Part shown: positions 17,040 through 24,590 of the stretch, piece after piece | Position numbering within the stretch: position 1 is the stretch's first letter | Layout of the letters: each line of letters starts with the position of its first letter | Source of the DNA: Caldithrix sp. | Lineage (GTDB): Bacteria > KSB1 > UBA2214 > DYKH01 | NCBI GenBank assembly: GCA_020722685.1 | Contig: DYKH01000036.1 | Coordinates: 1 to 42,290 of the forward strand | Reading direction: 5' to 3' | Length of the DNA stretch: 42,290 nucleotides | Notes under the pieces: model-generated | Told to the model about the DNA's origin: nothing | What the model saw: only the letters and a program-made list of their open reading frames with translations | Databases searched by the model: none | Translations under genes and position numbers: made by a program

Positions 17040-18290
17040 ATGCAGCTTCTGTACTTCTCAAATGATCGAATACCAGGCTGGTCCGCTTGCGGCATTCAGC
17101 AATTGCAGATGTGCGAGGCATTTGCCGGCGCCGGGGCGGACGTCACCTTGATTCGCCCATATTATTTTGAATTGTCCGAGTACAGTCCTGCGACCATACG
17201 GGAGTTCTATGGCGTCAAAGAAAATTTCTCCCTGAAGACGTTGCCGACGCTCTTGAGTCTGAGCAAGCCCAATGAAGGGGCTGAGGAGCGGTCGAGAATT
17301 CGCATCCCCTGGATTGGCGGGGCGTCCATGTTGGCGGCAACCTGGTTCTACATCGTTGGGAAGCTTTGTGCCGGTGAGTTTGATCGGCCCACGGTCATCT
17401 ATTCGCGCAATTTGAACGCGGCCGCCATGCTGTTGCGCATGCGAGGACGCTGGTTGTCCGCGAAACCCGTATCGGTATTCTTCGAAGTGCATACACTGGT
17501 GCAACAACCCGAAAAATTTTTTGAGTATGTCTTAAAGAGAGCAAATGGCCTTGTTTGCATTACTGGATCACTCAAAGAGAAAATTTGTCAGAAATATAAT
17601 GTTGATGCCGCCAAAATTTTGATTGCCCCTGATGGAGTCCGCGACGATCGTTTCACTGGGTCCCAATTCAGTAAGGCGGATGCCCGGGAGATGCTAAATA
17701 TTTCCGGGAAGTATGAAAAGGTTGTGCTCTATACCGGGCAGATATTACCGGGGAAAGGTGTGGAGGTTTTTATCGATGCTGCCGCTGACTTTGATGAAAA
17801 AATCCTTTTCTTGATAGTGGGCGGAGCACCGGCACGCATCAACGAAATTCGCACTCGTACTCGAGCGGAACGGCTCAACAACGTGCAATTCGCTGGCTTT
17901 GTTCCACCGCATAACGTAGCTTTGTACCAAGCAGCGGCCGACGTCCTTGTTTTGCCGAACACACAGGATAGCGCCATCAGTCCTTATACCTCGCCGCTCA
18001 AGATGTTTGAATACATGGCTGCCAAGCGACCCATCGTTGCCAGCGATTTGCCGGTGCTCCAAGAGGTATTGTGTCACGGCAAGAATGCTTTACTTTTTCC
18101 CGCCGGCGATTCCAGTGCGCTGGCAAAGGCCGTCCGGCGTGTTCTCTCGGAAGACCTAATGGCAGAGGAGCTGGCAGCAAAAGCATTTGCCGATGTAAGG
18201 CAATACTCCTGGGGGGCGCGTGCACGACGTATCTTATCGTTTGTCGGAAGGCAGGCAAATTGGCCGGACGGGGATCGTACTGGAAAGTAA
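17040..18290 (+). CDS. GT4 glycosyltransferase
   Basis: GT-B fold retaining glycosyltransferase of family 4, cytoplasmic, adding a sugar to the glycan intermediate. ATG 17040 lies 12 nt after the flippase stop. The N-terminal domain begins LLYFSNDRIPGWSACGIQQL, the acceptor-side Rossmann fold. The C-terminal donor domain has VVLYTGQILPGKGVEVFIDA, VQFAGFVPPHNVALYQAADVL-type residues and the ISPYTSPLKMFEYMAAKRP stretch, the family E-x7-E region in shortened form, then IVASDLPVL. Length is 416 aa. The sugar is unknown. Confidence 0.87.
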   Translation: MQLLYFSNDRIPGWSACGIQQLQMCEAFAGAGADVTLIRPYYFELSEYSPATIREFYGVKENFSLKTLPTLLSLSKPNEGAEERSRIRIPWIGGASMLAATWFYIVGKLCAGEFDRPTVIYSRNLNAAAMLLRMRGRWLSAKPVSVFFEVHTLVQQPEKFFEYVLKRANGLVCITGSLKEKICQKYNVDAAKILIAPDGVRDDRFTGSQFSKADAREMLNISGKYEKVVLYTGQILPGKGVEVFIDAAADFDEKILFLIVGGAPARINEIRTRTRAERLNNVQFAGFVPPHNVALYQAAADVLVLPNTQDSAISPYTSPLKMFEYMAAKRPIVASDLPVLQEVLCHGKNALLFPAGDSSALAKAVRRVLSEDLMAEELAAKAFADVRQYSWGARARRILSFVGRQANWPDGDRTGK

Positions 18291-18320
18291 TTTTTGTTTT
18301 TCACAATCTATTCGCAAACT

Positions 18321-19775
18321 ATGACCAAGCCGAACATTCTACTTATAACCATCGACAGCCTGCGTGCGGATCACCTATCCCTTTACGGCTATTTCCGGGA
18401 AACGACACCCAATCTGGAAAAGCTGGCCGCGGAAGGCGCCTACTATGAAAACGCTTTTTCTCCCGCTAATTGGACCGGAGCTGCGGTCGCATCTATTCTG
18501 ACCGGACTCTATCCGACTTGCCATGGCTTTAGCAATCAGCGTTATTACCTTGATCCCGACGTAGAGTCATTGGCCACCATTCTGCAAAAGAGAGGCTATC
18601 ACACTGGTTGCTTTTCGAACAACATCTATATCACTCCTGAGACAGGGCTATCACGGGGTTTTGCAGATTTTTACTATCAGGGCGAACAGAGAGGGCAGAA
18701 CTCTGACAGGAGGAATCAAAAGGCGAAAAACAGCCTATCCTCCGCTCTGAGCAGAAAATTGTCTCTGCGGTCGCGCTCGTTGCTCAAGGACGTTTACGAT
18801 ACTTTCAACTTACGACGCGCCTTGACCCGGGACAAGGGGGCTTTTCGTACCGAGCAATCGCTATTCAAATGGCTGGATGAGCGTGATAACAACTCGCCCT
18901 TTTTCGCCTATATTCATTATCAGGAGCCGCATTCAATCTATTTTCCACCAAGGCCTTACCGGAAGCGGTTTTTTGACGGCTCGTGGGTCGAAGAATCGCA
19001 ATATCGAAAGTTCGATCATATCGGCTATTTCGCCGGCCGGGTCAGGTTCACCAAACAGGAGTTGGATCACTATCAGCAGCTTTATGACGGCGAAATCGCT
19101 TACCTCGACTGGCGACTGGGACGTCTTTTTGACCGTTTGCGTCAACAGAACCTTCTTGATCGTACGGTCGTCATGGTCACTGCGGATCATGGTGAGTCCA
19201 TGGGGGAAAATGGCTTTCTCTGGCATGCTTTGTGCCTCTATGATCCGCTGATCAGAGTGCCTTTGATTATGAGGTATCCGGACTGGTTTGGCAAGGCCAA
19301 CCATTTTAGTCAGTTGGTGCAAACGAATGACCTTGTGCCCACTCTGTTGGATGGATTGGATGTCCCTTGGGCTTACAAAAACGAAAACCAAGGAATTTCT
19401 TTCTTGAATGGCGCCCAGCGGGAATCCGTGCTTACCGAAGCCGATAATCCGGAAAAGATGATCGCCCGCTGGCTCAGTCGGCGCAAGGATTTATCGGAAC
19501 AGGAGTTTGCCGGCTACTTGAAAGATTCTCGTTCCTACCGAACCCGCACGGAGAAATTGATCTGGGCCTCGGATGGATGGCATGAATACTATGATTTGTC
19601 GACCGATCCCAATGAGCTGAACAATTGCTATTCGCCTTCCTTGCCCAAGGTGAAAGAGTGTGAAACGGCTCTGCAAAGGTGGATTGTGTCTTTCCGGCCT
19701 CATGTGGCGGATACTACGCAACCAGGTTTCGATAAGGATACCTGGGAAAAAATGAAGGCGCTTGGCTATGCCTGA
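18321..19775 (+). CDS. Sulfatase-fold (AlkP superfamily) enzyme without formylglycine Cys
   Basis: Shares the sulfatase/phosphoethanolamine-transferase fold. ATG 18321 gives NILLITIDSLRADHLSLYGY directly, so I prefer it over TTG 18294. Metal ligands are seen in TIDSLRADH and in TADHGESMGENGFLWH. The classic C/S-x-P-x-R formylglycine motif is replaced by FSPANWTGAAVASILTGLYP; the Thr in NWTG lies where the nucleophile of phosphotransferase-type members sits. A hydrolase or transferase acting on a phospho- or sulfo-ester is possible, but formylglycine-dependent sulfatase chemistry is unlikely. No signal peptide or TM helix is visible, unusual for this superfamily. The gene overlaps the next by 8 nt. 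Confidence 0.8.
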   Translation: MTKPNILLITIDSLRADHLSLYGYFRETTPNLEKLAAEGAYYENAFSPANWTGAAVASILTGLYPTCHGFSNQRYYLDPDVESLATILQKRGYHTGCFSNNIYITPETGLSRGFADFYYQGEQRGQNSDRRNQKAKNSLSSALSRKLSLRSRSLLKDVYDTFNLRRALTRDKGAFRTEQSLFKWLDERDNNSPFFAYIHYQEPHSIYFPPRPYRKRFFDGSWVEESQYRKFDHIGYFAGRVRFTKQELDHYQQLYDGEIAYLDWRLGRLFDRLRQQNLLDRTVVMVTADHGESMGENGFLWHALCLYDPLIRVPLIMRYPDWFGKANHFSQLVQTNDLVPTLLDGLDVPWAYKNENQGISFLNGAQRESVLTEADNPEKMIARWLSRRKDLSEQEFAGYLKDSRSYRTRTEKLIWASDGWHEYYDLSTDPNELNNCYSPSLPKVKECETALQRWIVSFRPHVADTTQPGFDKDTWEKMKALGYA

Positions 19776-20988
19776 AACCTTGCCGCCGGTCACCGAGCCC
19801 TCACTTCCGAAACAGGCCAAAACCAAGATCGGCGACGACTCTCTTAAGCCCGGCATATTGTACCTGGTCCCTTCATTGGGAATCGGTGGCGCAGAAATTC
19901 AACTCTTGTCCTTGCTCAAGGGGCTGAACAAAGAAAAGTATCGAATCGCGGTGGCGGTTTTCTATGGCGGCGGTGCTTTGGAGGGCCAATTCAAAGCCTT
20001 ACGCAATGTGCGGTTATTCCACCTCGGCAAAAAGCACGCCTGGCACTTTGGGCATTTGTTGGCCCTCAGCCGGATTCTTCGGCAAGAAGAATTCGCGATC
20101 ATTCAGCCGTACAATGTTTCCGCGCGATTGATCGGGATCATGGCTGCCAAGCTGTACCGAATTCCGTACACCGTGGTGATGGAAAGAAACGCCAAAGAGG
20201 TCTATTCCTCTATTGGCAGCCGCCTGTACCACATGTTGGAAAGATGGGCGATCCGCAAGGCACATCTATTGGTGACCAATAGCGAGGCGGGCCGGCAATT
20301 CTGCGAGGCCCGCGGCGTTTCCGCCAGACGGATCGAGGTAATATACAATGGAATTGATCCGGCGCGGCTGGCCATAAAAAGGTCTCGTAAAGAGATTCGC
20401 GCGAAATATCGGATCGGCGAGGAGTGCTTTGTCGTGGGCATGGTTGCCAGAATGTTTCCGCAAAAGGACCATCGGACTTTTCTTCACGCCGCCCGGATCG
20501 TCGCAAAGGAAAGACCGGACGTTCGCTTCGTGCTGGTTGGCGACGGTCCCGATTTCGAGGTCGTGCAGTCGGTCGCCAAAGAGCAAGGCCTTGACCAACA
20601 GGTGATTTTCACCGGCAAAGTGGAAAATGTGGCTGATTATCTCAATGCCATGGACCTTGTTCTGTTGACCTCGAAAACGAGCGAGGGTTGTTCCAACGCC
20701 TTAATTGAGGCCATGGCCCTGGGAAAGGCGGTGGTTGCAACGCGAGTAGTCGGAAACATTGAGCTCATTCAGGACGGTGTGACCGGCAGGTTGGTAGAGC
20801 CGCAAAATCCTACTGAGCTTGCCGCTGTCATCCTCGATTTACAGAGCAAGCGGGAAAAGCTTCGTGCTTTAGGCGAAGCTGCAAAATCCATGGCCTTGAC
20901 GCGGTTTTCATATCGCGCCATGGTCAAGTCTTACGAGAAAACGTATGAAAAACTCCTCGGAATGAACGTTGGAGCTTTGAGACCGTGA
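19768..20988 (+). CDS. GT4 glycosyltransferase
   Basis: GT-B fold family 4 enzyme. ATG 19768 overlaps the end of the sulfatase-like gene by 8 nt (ATGCCTGA), which implies translational coupling; TTG 19762 is a less likely start. After about 25 non-conserved residues comes ILYLVPSLGIGGAEIQLLSL, the family N-terminal glycine-rich loop. The donor domain shows VVGMVARMFPQKDHRTFLHA, RFVLVGDGPDFEVVQ and the E-x7-E motif EGCSNALIEAMALGKAVVAT, followed by GNIELIQDGVTGRLV. All features are intact over 406 aa. It is likely co-transcribed with the WecG-type gene downstream. Confidence 0.9.
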   Translation: MPETLPPVTEPSLPKQAKTKIGDDSLKPGILYLVPSLGIGGAEIQLLSLLKGLNKEKYRIAVAVFYGGGALEGQFKALRNVRLFHLGKKHAWHFGHLLALSRILRQEEFAIIQPYNVSARLIGIMAAKLYRIPYTVVMERNAKEVYSSIGSRLYHMLERWAIRKAHLLVTNSEAGRQFCEARGVSARRIEVIYNGIDPARLAIKRSRKEIRAKYRIGEECFVVGMVARMFPQKDHRTFLHAARIVAKERPDVRFVLVGDGPDFEVVQSVAKEQGLDQQVIFTGKVENVADYLNAMDLVLLTSKTSEGCSNALIEAMALGKAVVATRVVGNIELIQDGVTGRLVEPQNPTELAAVILDLQSKREKLRALGEAAKSMALTRFSYRAMVKSYEKTYEKLLGMNVGALRP

Positions 20989-21851
20989 GCATTGTCGAAG
21001 AACGGACTTTGGCCGAAATGTCCGCGCCGGAACAAGCAACGAGTCCCGTCATACGCCGCGGCCGGGCGGAAGTTCTCGGCTTTTACGTGGACAAAATGAC
21101 TTTGGATGAATGCGTGCGGCGGCTCGAGTCGATCATTCCAACGCGCAAACCGCACCATGTGGTGCTTTTGAATGCTGCCAAAGTCGTTAAGGCCCAGTAC
21201 GATCCAGACCTTGCCGACATCATCGGCAATGCGGACTTGGTCGGTGCGGATGGCGTGCCCATAGTCTGGGCGTCGAGGATTCTTGACCAACCCCTTCCGG
21301 GCAGGGTGAACGGCACGGATCTCATGAACCGGCTGATCGAGCTGTCGGCTCAGAAGGGCTATCGGCTCTATCTCTTGGGCGCAAAGCAAAAGGTGATCGA
21401 GAGAGCCATTGCCGCCTTGCGGGAACAGTACCCTACTATCAGGATCGCCGGCTATCGCAACGGCTATTTTGCCTCCGACGAGGAGGAAAGACGCGCCGTG
21501 CAAGAGATCGCAGCTTCCGGCGCGGATATCCTATTGGTGGGAATGAGCTCCCCAATGAAGGAAAAATGGGTCCGGCGCCATCTCCATGAGCTGTCGATTC
21601 CCGTTATTCACGGCGTCGGCGGCAGCTTCGATATTCTGAGCGGAACCATCAAGAGGGCGCCCAAGTGGATGCAGCAGTATGGGTTGGAATGGTTTTATCG
21701 CTTGTGTCAAGAACCGGGTCGAATGTGGAAACGTTATTTATTCACCAATACAGTCTATTCAATTTTGGTGATGGGCGCGGTTGTGAAACAATTGTTCGGT
21801 GGAAAAAGTAAAATTCGAGAAAACACTCCGAAGATTTTTTCGACCAAATAG
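20985..21851 (+). CDS. WecG/TagA/CpsF-family glycosyltransferase
   Basis: GT26 enzyme of the family that transfers N-acetylmannosaminuronic acid or N-acetylmannosamine to a lipid-linked acceptor. GTG 20985 shares a GTGA overlap with the previous stop. Conserved motifs are present in order: HHVVLLNAAKVVKAQYDPDL, ADLVGADGVPIVWASRILD (catalytic Asp region), RVNGTDLMNRL, YLLGAKQKVIERA, DILLVGMSSPMKEKWV and HGVGGSFDILSGTIKRAPKW. The basic C-terminal tail (RMWKRYLFTNTVYSILVM) would bind the membrane face. Length 288 aa is slightly above average. It closes the glycosyltransferase run; a signal-peptide protein follows 15 nt later. Confidence 0.92.
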   Translation: MSIVEERTLAEMSAPEQATSPVIRRGRAEVLGFYVDKMTLDECVRRLESIIPTRKPHHVVLLNAAKVVKAQYDPDLADIIGNADLVGADGVPIVWASRILDQPLPGRVNGTDLMNRLIELSAQKGYRLYLLGAKQKVIERAIAALREQYPTIRIAGYRNGYFASDEEERRAVQEIAASGADILLVGMSSPMKEKWVRRHLHELSIPVIHGVGGSFDILSGTIKRAPKWMQQYGLEWFYRLCQEPGRMWKRYLFTNTVYSILVMGAVVKQLFGGKSKIRENTPKIFSTK

Positions 21852-21866
21852 GAGAGGGTACGGACG

Positions 21867-24092
21867 ATGGCAACTCGGATACTGCCGGTCTTACTTGCAG
21901 TTGGCATCATTTTTCTATCAAGTGGTACGAGTACCGCACAAAACGACATCTGGATAACTCACGGTCCCTACGGCGGCGACATAAAAGCTCTGGTACTGGA
22001 CCGCGCGAACACCAGCGTGCTTTACGCTGGCTTGGAGGCGCAAGGAATTTGGAAAAGTGTGGATGGCGGCGACAACTGGTCAGCCGCGAACACCGGACTG
22101 GGCGATTTGCATATTATGGCCTTGGAACAGGATCCCCACACCGCTTCGGTCCTATACGCAGGAACAAGGACTGGGGTTTATAAGACCACCGACGCCGGGG
22201 CCAGTTGGCAGCTTTCGGACTCTCTGAACACGGAAGTGCGGGCCTTTGCTTTTGATTTGAACTCGCCGCAGATTGTCTACAGCGCCACCAAACTGGGCTT
22301 GTACAAATCAAGCGATGCGGGCGTCACCTGGCGAAAGGTCAATGCCGACTCCTTGAAAAGCGAGGACCTCTGGGCAGTTTTGGTCGATGCGACTGACAGC
22401 ACCGTTTTCGTCGGCACCTTCAAATCGGGGGTCTTTAAGCGAAGGCCGCAGGATACCCATTGGCGGGCAGCCAACAACGGCCTGGACGGCGGCTCTCCCG
22501 ACAATTTGAAGATCAGCGAATTGGTCATCAAATCGGCGGCCAAGAAAGAAATTCTCGTTGCAACGCGAGGCGGAGGTGTGTTTCGCACCCTCAATGGCGG
22601 AGATGAGTGGACCAGCATCAGTAATCTGAACGGTATGTTTAACAAATACATTCTTGACATCGCCGTTGATCCGTATAACGACAACAATTTGTACGTCGCC
22701 TCCAACCGCGAAGGCGTTTTCAAAAGCACGGATGGCGGCGACCAATGGAAACAAATGGTGACCGGATTGGCCATAAAGCCGTTGAATGGCGTCAAGGTCT
22801 CCCCAGCCCAGCCTTCCTTGTTGTACGCCGGGAGCTTCGGCGGCGTTTTCAAAAGCAGCAATGGTGGCGCTCTGTGGAGCGAGGCGAGCAATGGTATTTT
22901 GGGAGTCGAAGTGACCGCTCTAATTGGTGATCTCTTTACGCCCAACCTAGTCTATGCCGGCACCAGCAAAGGTGGTGTGCTCAAGAGCGCGGATGGCGGG
23001 ACAACATGGGTTCACATAAACGATGGCCTTTCCAGCTTGGGCGTTATGGATTTGCTGGCCGACCCTGTGGCAGCCGGAACCATCTATGCCGGCGTCTGGG
23101 AAAGCGGCGTTTACAAGCTGACTGCTGGAAGCACCAAGTGGGTGGAAATCGGCCTCGATGACACGGAGATTCGTGATCTTGCCATCGACAAGCTGAATCC
23201 GGCTGTCTTGTACGTCGCAACCAGCGATAGCGGCGTCATCAAAACCAATAATCGCGGACAAACCTGGACAAACATGGGTTTGACCGATCTTGAGCCGCGC
23301 GCCGTGATGCCCGATGTCGGTACGCCGAATGTCGTCTATGTCGGCACTAAAAAGGCCGGCGTCATGAAATCCTTTAACGGCGGTACGGACTGGTTCGCTG
23401 CCACAACTGGCATTACCAATCCAGAAGTGCGCGTGCTGGCTGTGGATCCGCTCAATCCTCTGCGACTATATGCCGCAACCTGGGGCGGAGGATTGTTCCG
23501 CACCGATAACGAAGGAGCAGATTGGCTGCCGATGAACACCGGCTTGACCGACAAGTACATCAAGTCTTTTGCTATCGATCCGACCAATCCGCTGGTGCTG
23601 TACGTCGGCACCAACTCCGGGGGGGCCCTAAAAAGCGTTGATGGCGGCGAATCGTGGTCGCCTCTGATGAATGGGTTGGAAGACCGGTACATTCCGACGC
23701 TGGCAATTGACCCTTTCCAGAACAACGTGCTGTATGCCGGCACGTCCGCTGGTGTGCATAAGATGATCCAAACCACCTCCTATGTGCAAAAAGAGGAATC
23801 CCGTTTTGCCCCACAGAGATTTGCATTGGGTCAAAATTATCCCAACCCGTTCAATCCAGTGACCGTTATTGATTTTTCGGTCGAAAAATCGGGGCCGGTA
23901 AGCATTGTGGTTTACGATTTATTGGGTAAAGAAGTAGCCAGGCTGCTGTCGACGTCACTCAGCGCCGGTGCCTACAAGGTTACTTGGAACGGTCGGGATG
24001 ACCTTGGGCGAACCGTCGCCGGCGGCGTCTATTTCTATCAAATGAAGACGGAGGGCTTTCAGTTCACTAGAAAGATGATACTTTCAAAATGA
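21867..24092 (+). CDS. Secreted 13-repeat Asp-box (BNR/Vps10-like) protein with sorting domain
   Basis: Surface or secreted repeat protein. GGAGAGGG at 21851-21858 supports ATG 21867, which gives a signal peptide (ILPVLLAVGIIFLSSGTSTA). About 13 repeats of 44-50 residues follow, each with an Asp-box-like turn such as KSVDGGDNWS, KTTDAGASWQ, KSADGGTTWV and KSVDGGESWS; at least two copies (near 22440 and 23115) are degenerate. This makes a large beta-propeller-type array. The last about 90 residues form a Por/type IX-like sorting domain: FALGQNYPNPFNPVTVIDFS, VYDLLGKEVARLL and a basic end FTRKMILSK. Its position suggests the repeats bind or process the glycan made upstream, which is inference; Asp boxes alone do not prove sialidase activity. 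Confidence 0.88.
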   Translation: MATRILPVLLAVGIIFLSSGTSTAQNDIWITHGPYGGDIKALVLDRANTSVLYAGLEAQGIWKSVDGGDNWSAANTGLGDLHIMALEQDPHTASVLYAGTRTGVYKTTDAGASWQLSDSLNTEVRAFAFDLNSPQIVYSATKLGLYKSSDAGVTWRKVNADSLKSEDLWAVLVDATDSTVFVGTFKSGVFKRRPQDTHWRAANNGLDGGSPDNLKISELVIKSAAKKEILVATRGGGVFRTLNGGDEWTSISNLNGMFNKYILDIAVDPYNDNNLYVASNREGVFKSTDGGDQWKQMVTGLAIKPLNGVKVSPAQPSLLYAGSFGGVFKSSNGGALWSEASNGILGVEVTALIGDLFTPNLVYAGTSKGGVLKSADGGTTWVHINDGLSSLGVMDLLADPVAAGTIYAGVWESGVYKLTAGSTKWVEIGLDDTEIRDLAIDKLNPAVLYVATSDSGVIKTNNRGQTWTNMGLTDLEPRAVMPDVGTPNVVYVGTKKAGVMKSFNGGTDWFAATTGITNPEVRVLAVDPLNPLRLYAATWGGGLFRTDNEGADWLPMNTGLTDKYIKSFAIDPTNPLVLYVGTNSGGALKSVDGGESWSPLMNGLEDRYIPTLAIDPFQNNVLYAGTSAGVHKMIQTTSYVQKEESRFAPQRFALGQNYPNPFNPVTVIDFSVEKSGPVSIVVYDLLGKEVARLLSTSLSAGAYKVTWNGRDDLGRTVAGGVYFYQMKTEGFQFTRKMILSK

Positions 24093-24590
24093 ATTGGGAG
24101 GCTGATAATCATCGAGGTTGTAAGATTTAGGCTTTAAAGCAAAAACCAGAAACAAAAGGGAATTTCTATTCTTCAGAGTTTAAGTGTGACCGGGATAAGC
24201 CGACGACAGATGAAGATCAATTTCAAAGTGGAGTTCGCTGTCGTGACTTGATTGCTCCTCAGATCGAGATAGCTATTCGAGCTGCGGGCTTGGCTTACAA
24301 AGCGACTCTGAGCATATCCTTACTTGTCAAGGGCAAGAAGAGCAGCCTTCTTGTTATCCTCGCGTGCAGGAATCTCCTTGTGAATGTATCGTTAGGAGAT
24401 GCCTGTATTCACAGGCAAGACATGAAAAATTGACTCATAACGAGTATATTAACTTCTTGCATCATAGTTAGGCATCACACGGCAACGACAGCGTTCTGAT
24501 CGAAACCCGTAACAGGCGATTGGTGAGGACAGAGAGCAAGATTGCTGGGAGAATGGGATGCCTTCCTGATTTTTTAGGGAGGTGAAGGTG
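24093..24590. other. Gene-free spacer with one small hairpin
   Basis: About 500 nt with no supported gene. A 61-codon frame (24248-24433) starts on TTG without a ribosome site. TGCCTGT (24400-24406) pairs perfectly with ACAGGCA (24411-24417) around a 4-nt loop, but no T-run follows. TTGACT at 24430-24435 looks like a -35 box, yet no -10 lies 16-18 nt downstream. The spacer is more A/T-rich than the genes around it and probably holds regulatory DNA for the next gene. Confidence 0.4.
24576..24584 (+). promoter_or_regulatory. Strong ribosome binding site
   Basis: AGGGAGGTG is near-perfect Shine-Dalgarno sequence placed six nucleotides before ATG 24591. It favours that ATG over the in-frame GTG 24582, which lies inside the site. 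Confidence 0.65.

Noticed and set aside
322..21851. Exosortase/PEP-CTERM system linked to the glycan locus
   Set aside because: None of the genes encodes an exosortase or a PEP-CTERM protein; the secreted protein next to the locus has a type IX-like sorting domain instead.
24248..24433. 61-codon frame in the 500-nt spacer
   Set aside because: TTG start without a ribosome site, no recognisable sequence, and no coupling to a neighbour.
24430..24460. TTGACT box as a promoter for the secreted protein
   Set aside because: No -10 hexamer is found at 16-18 nt; a TATATT-like string is only about 9 nt away.
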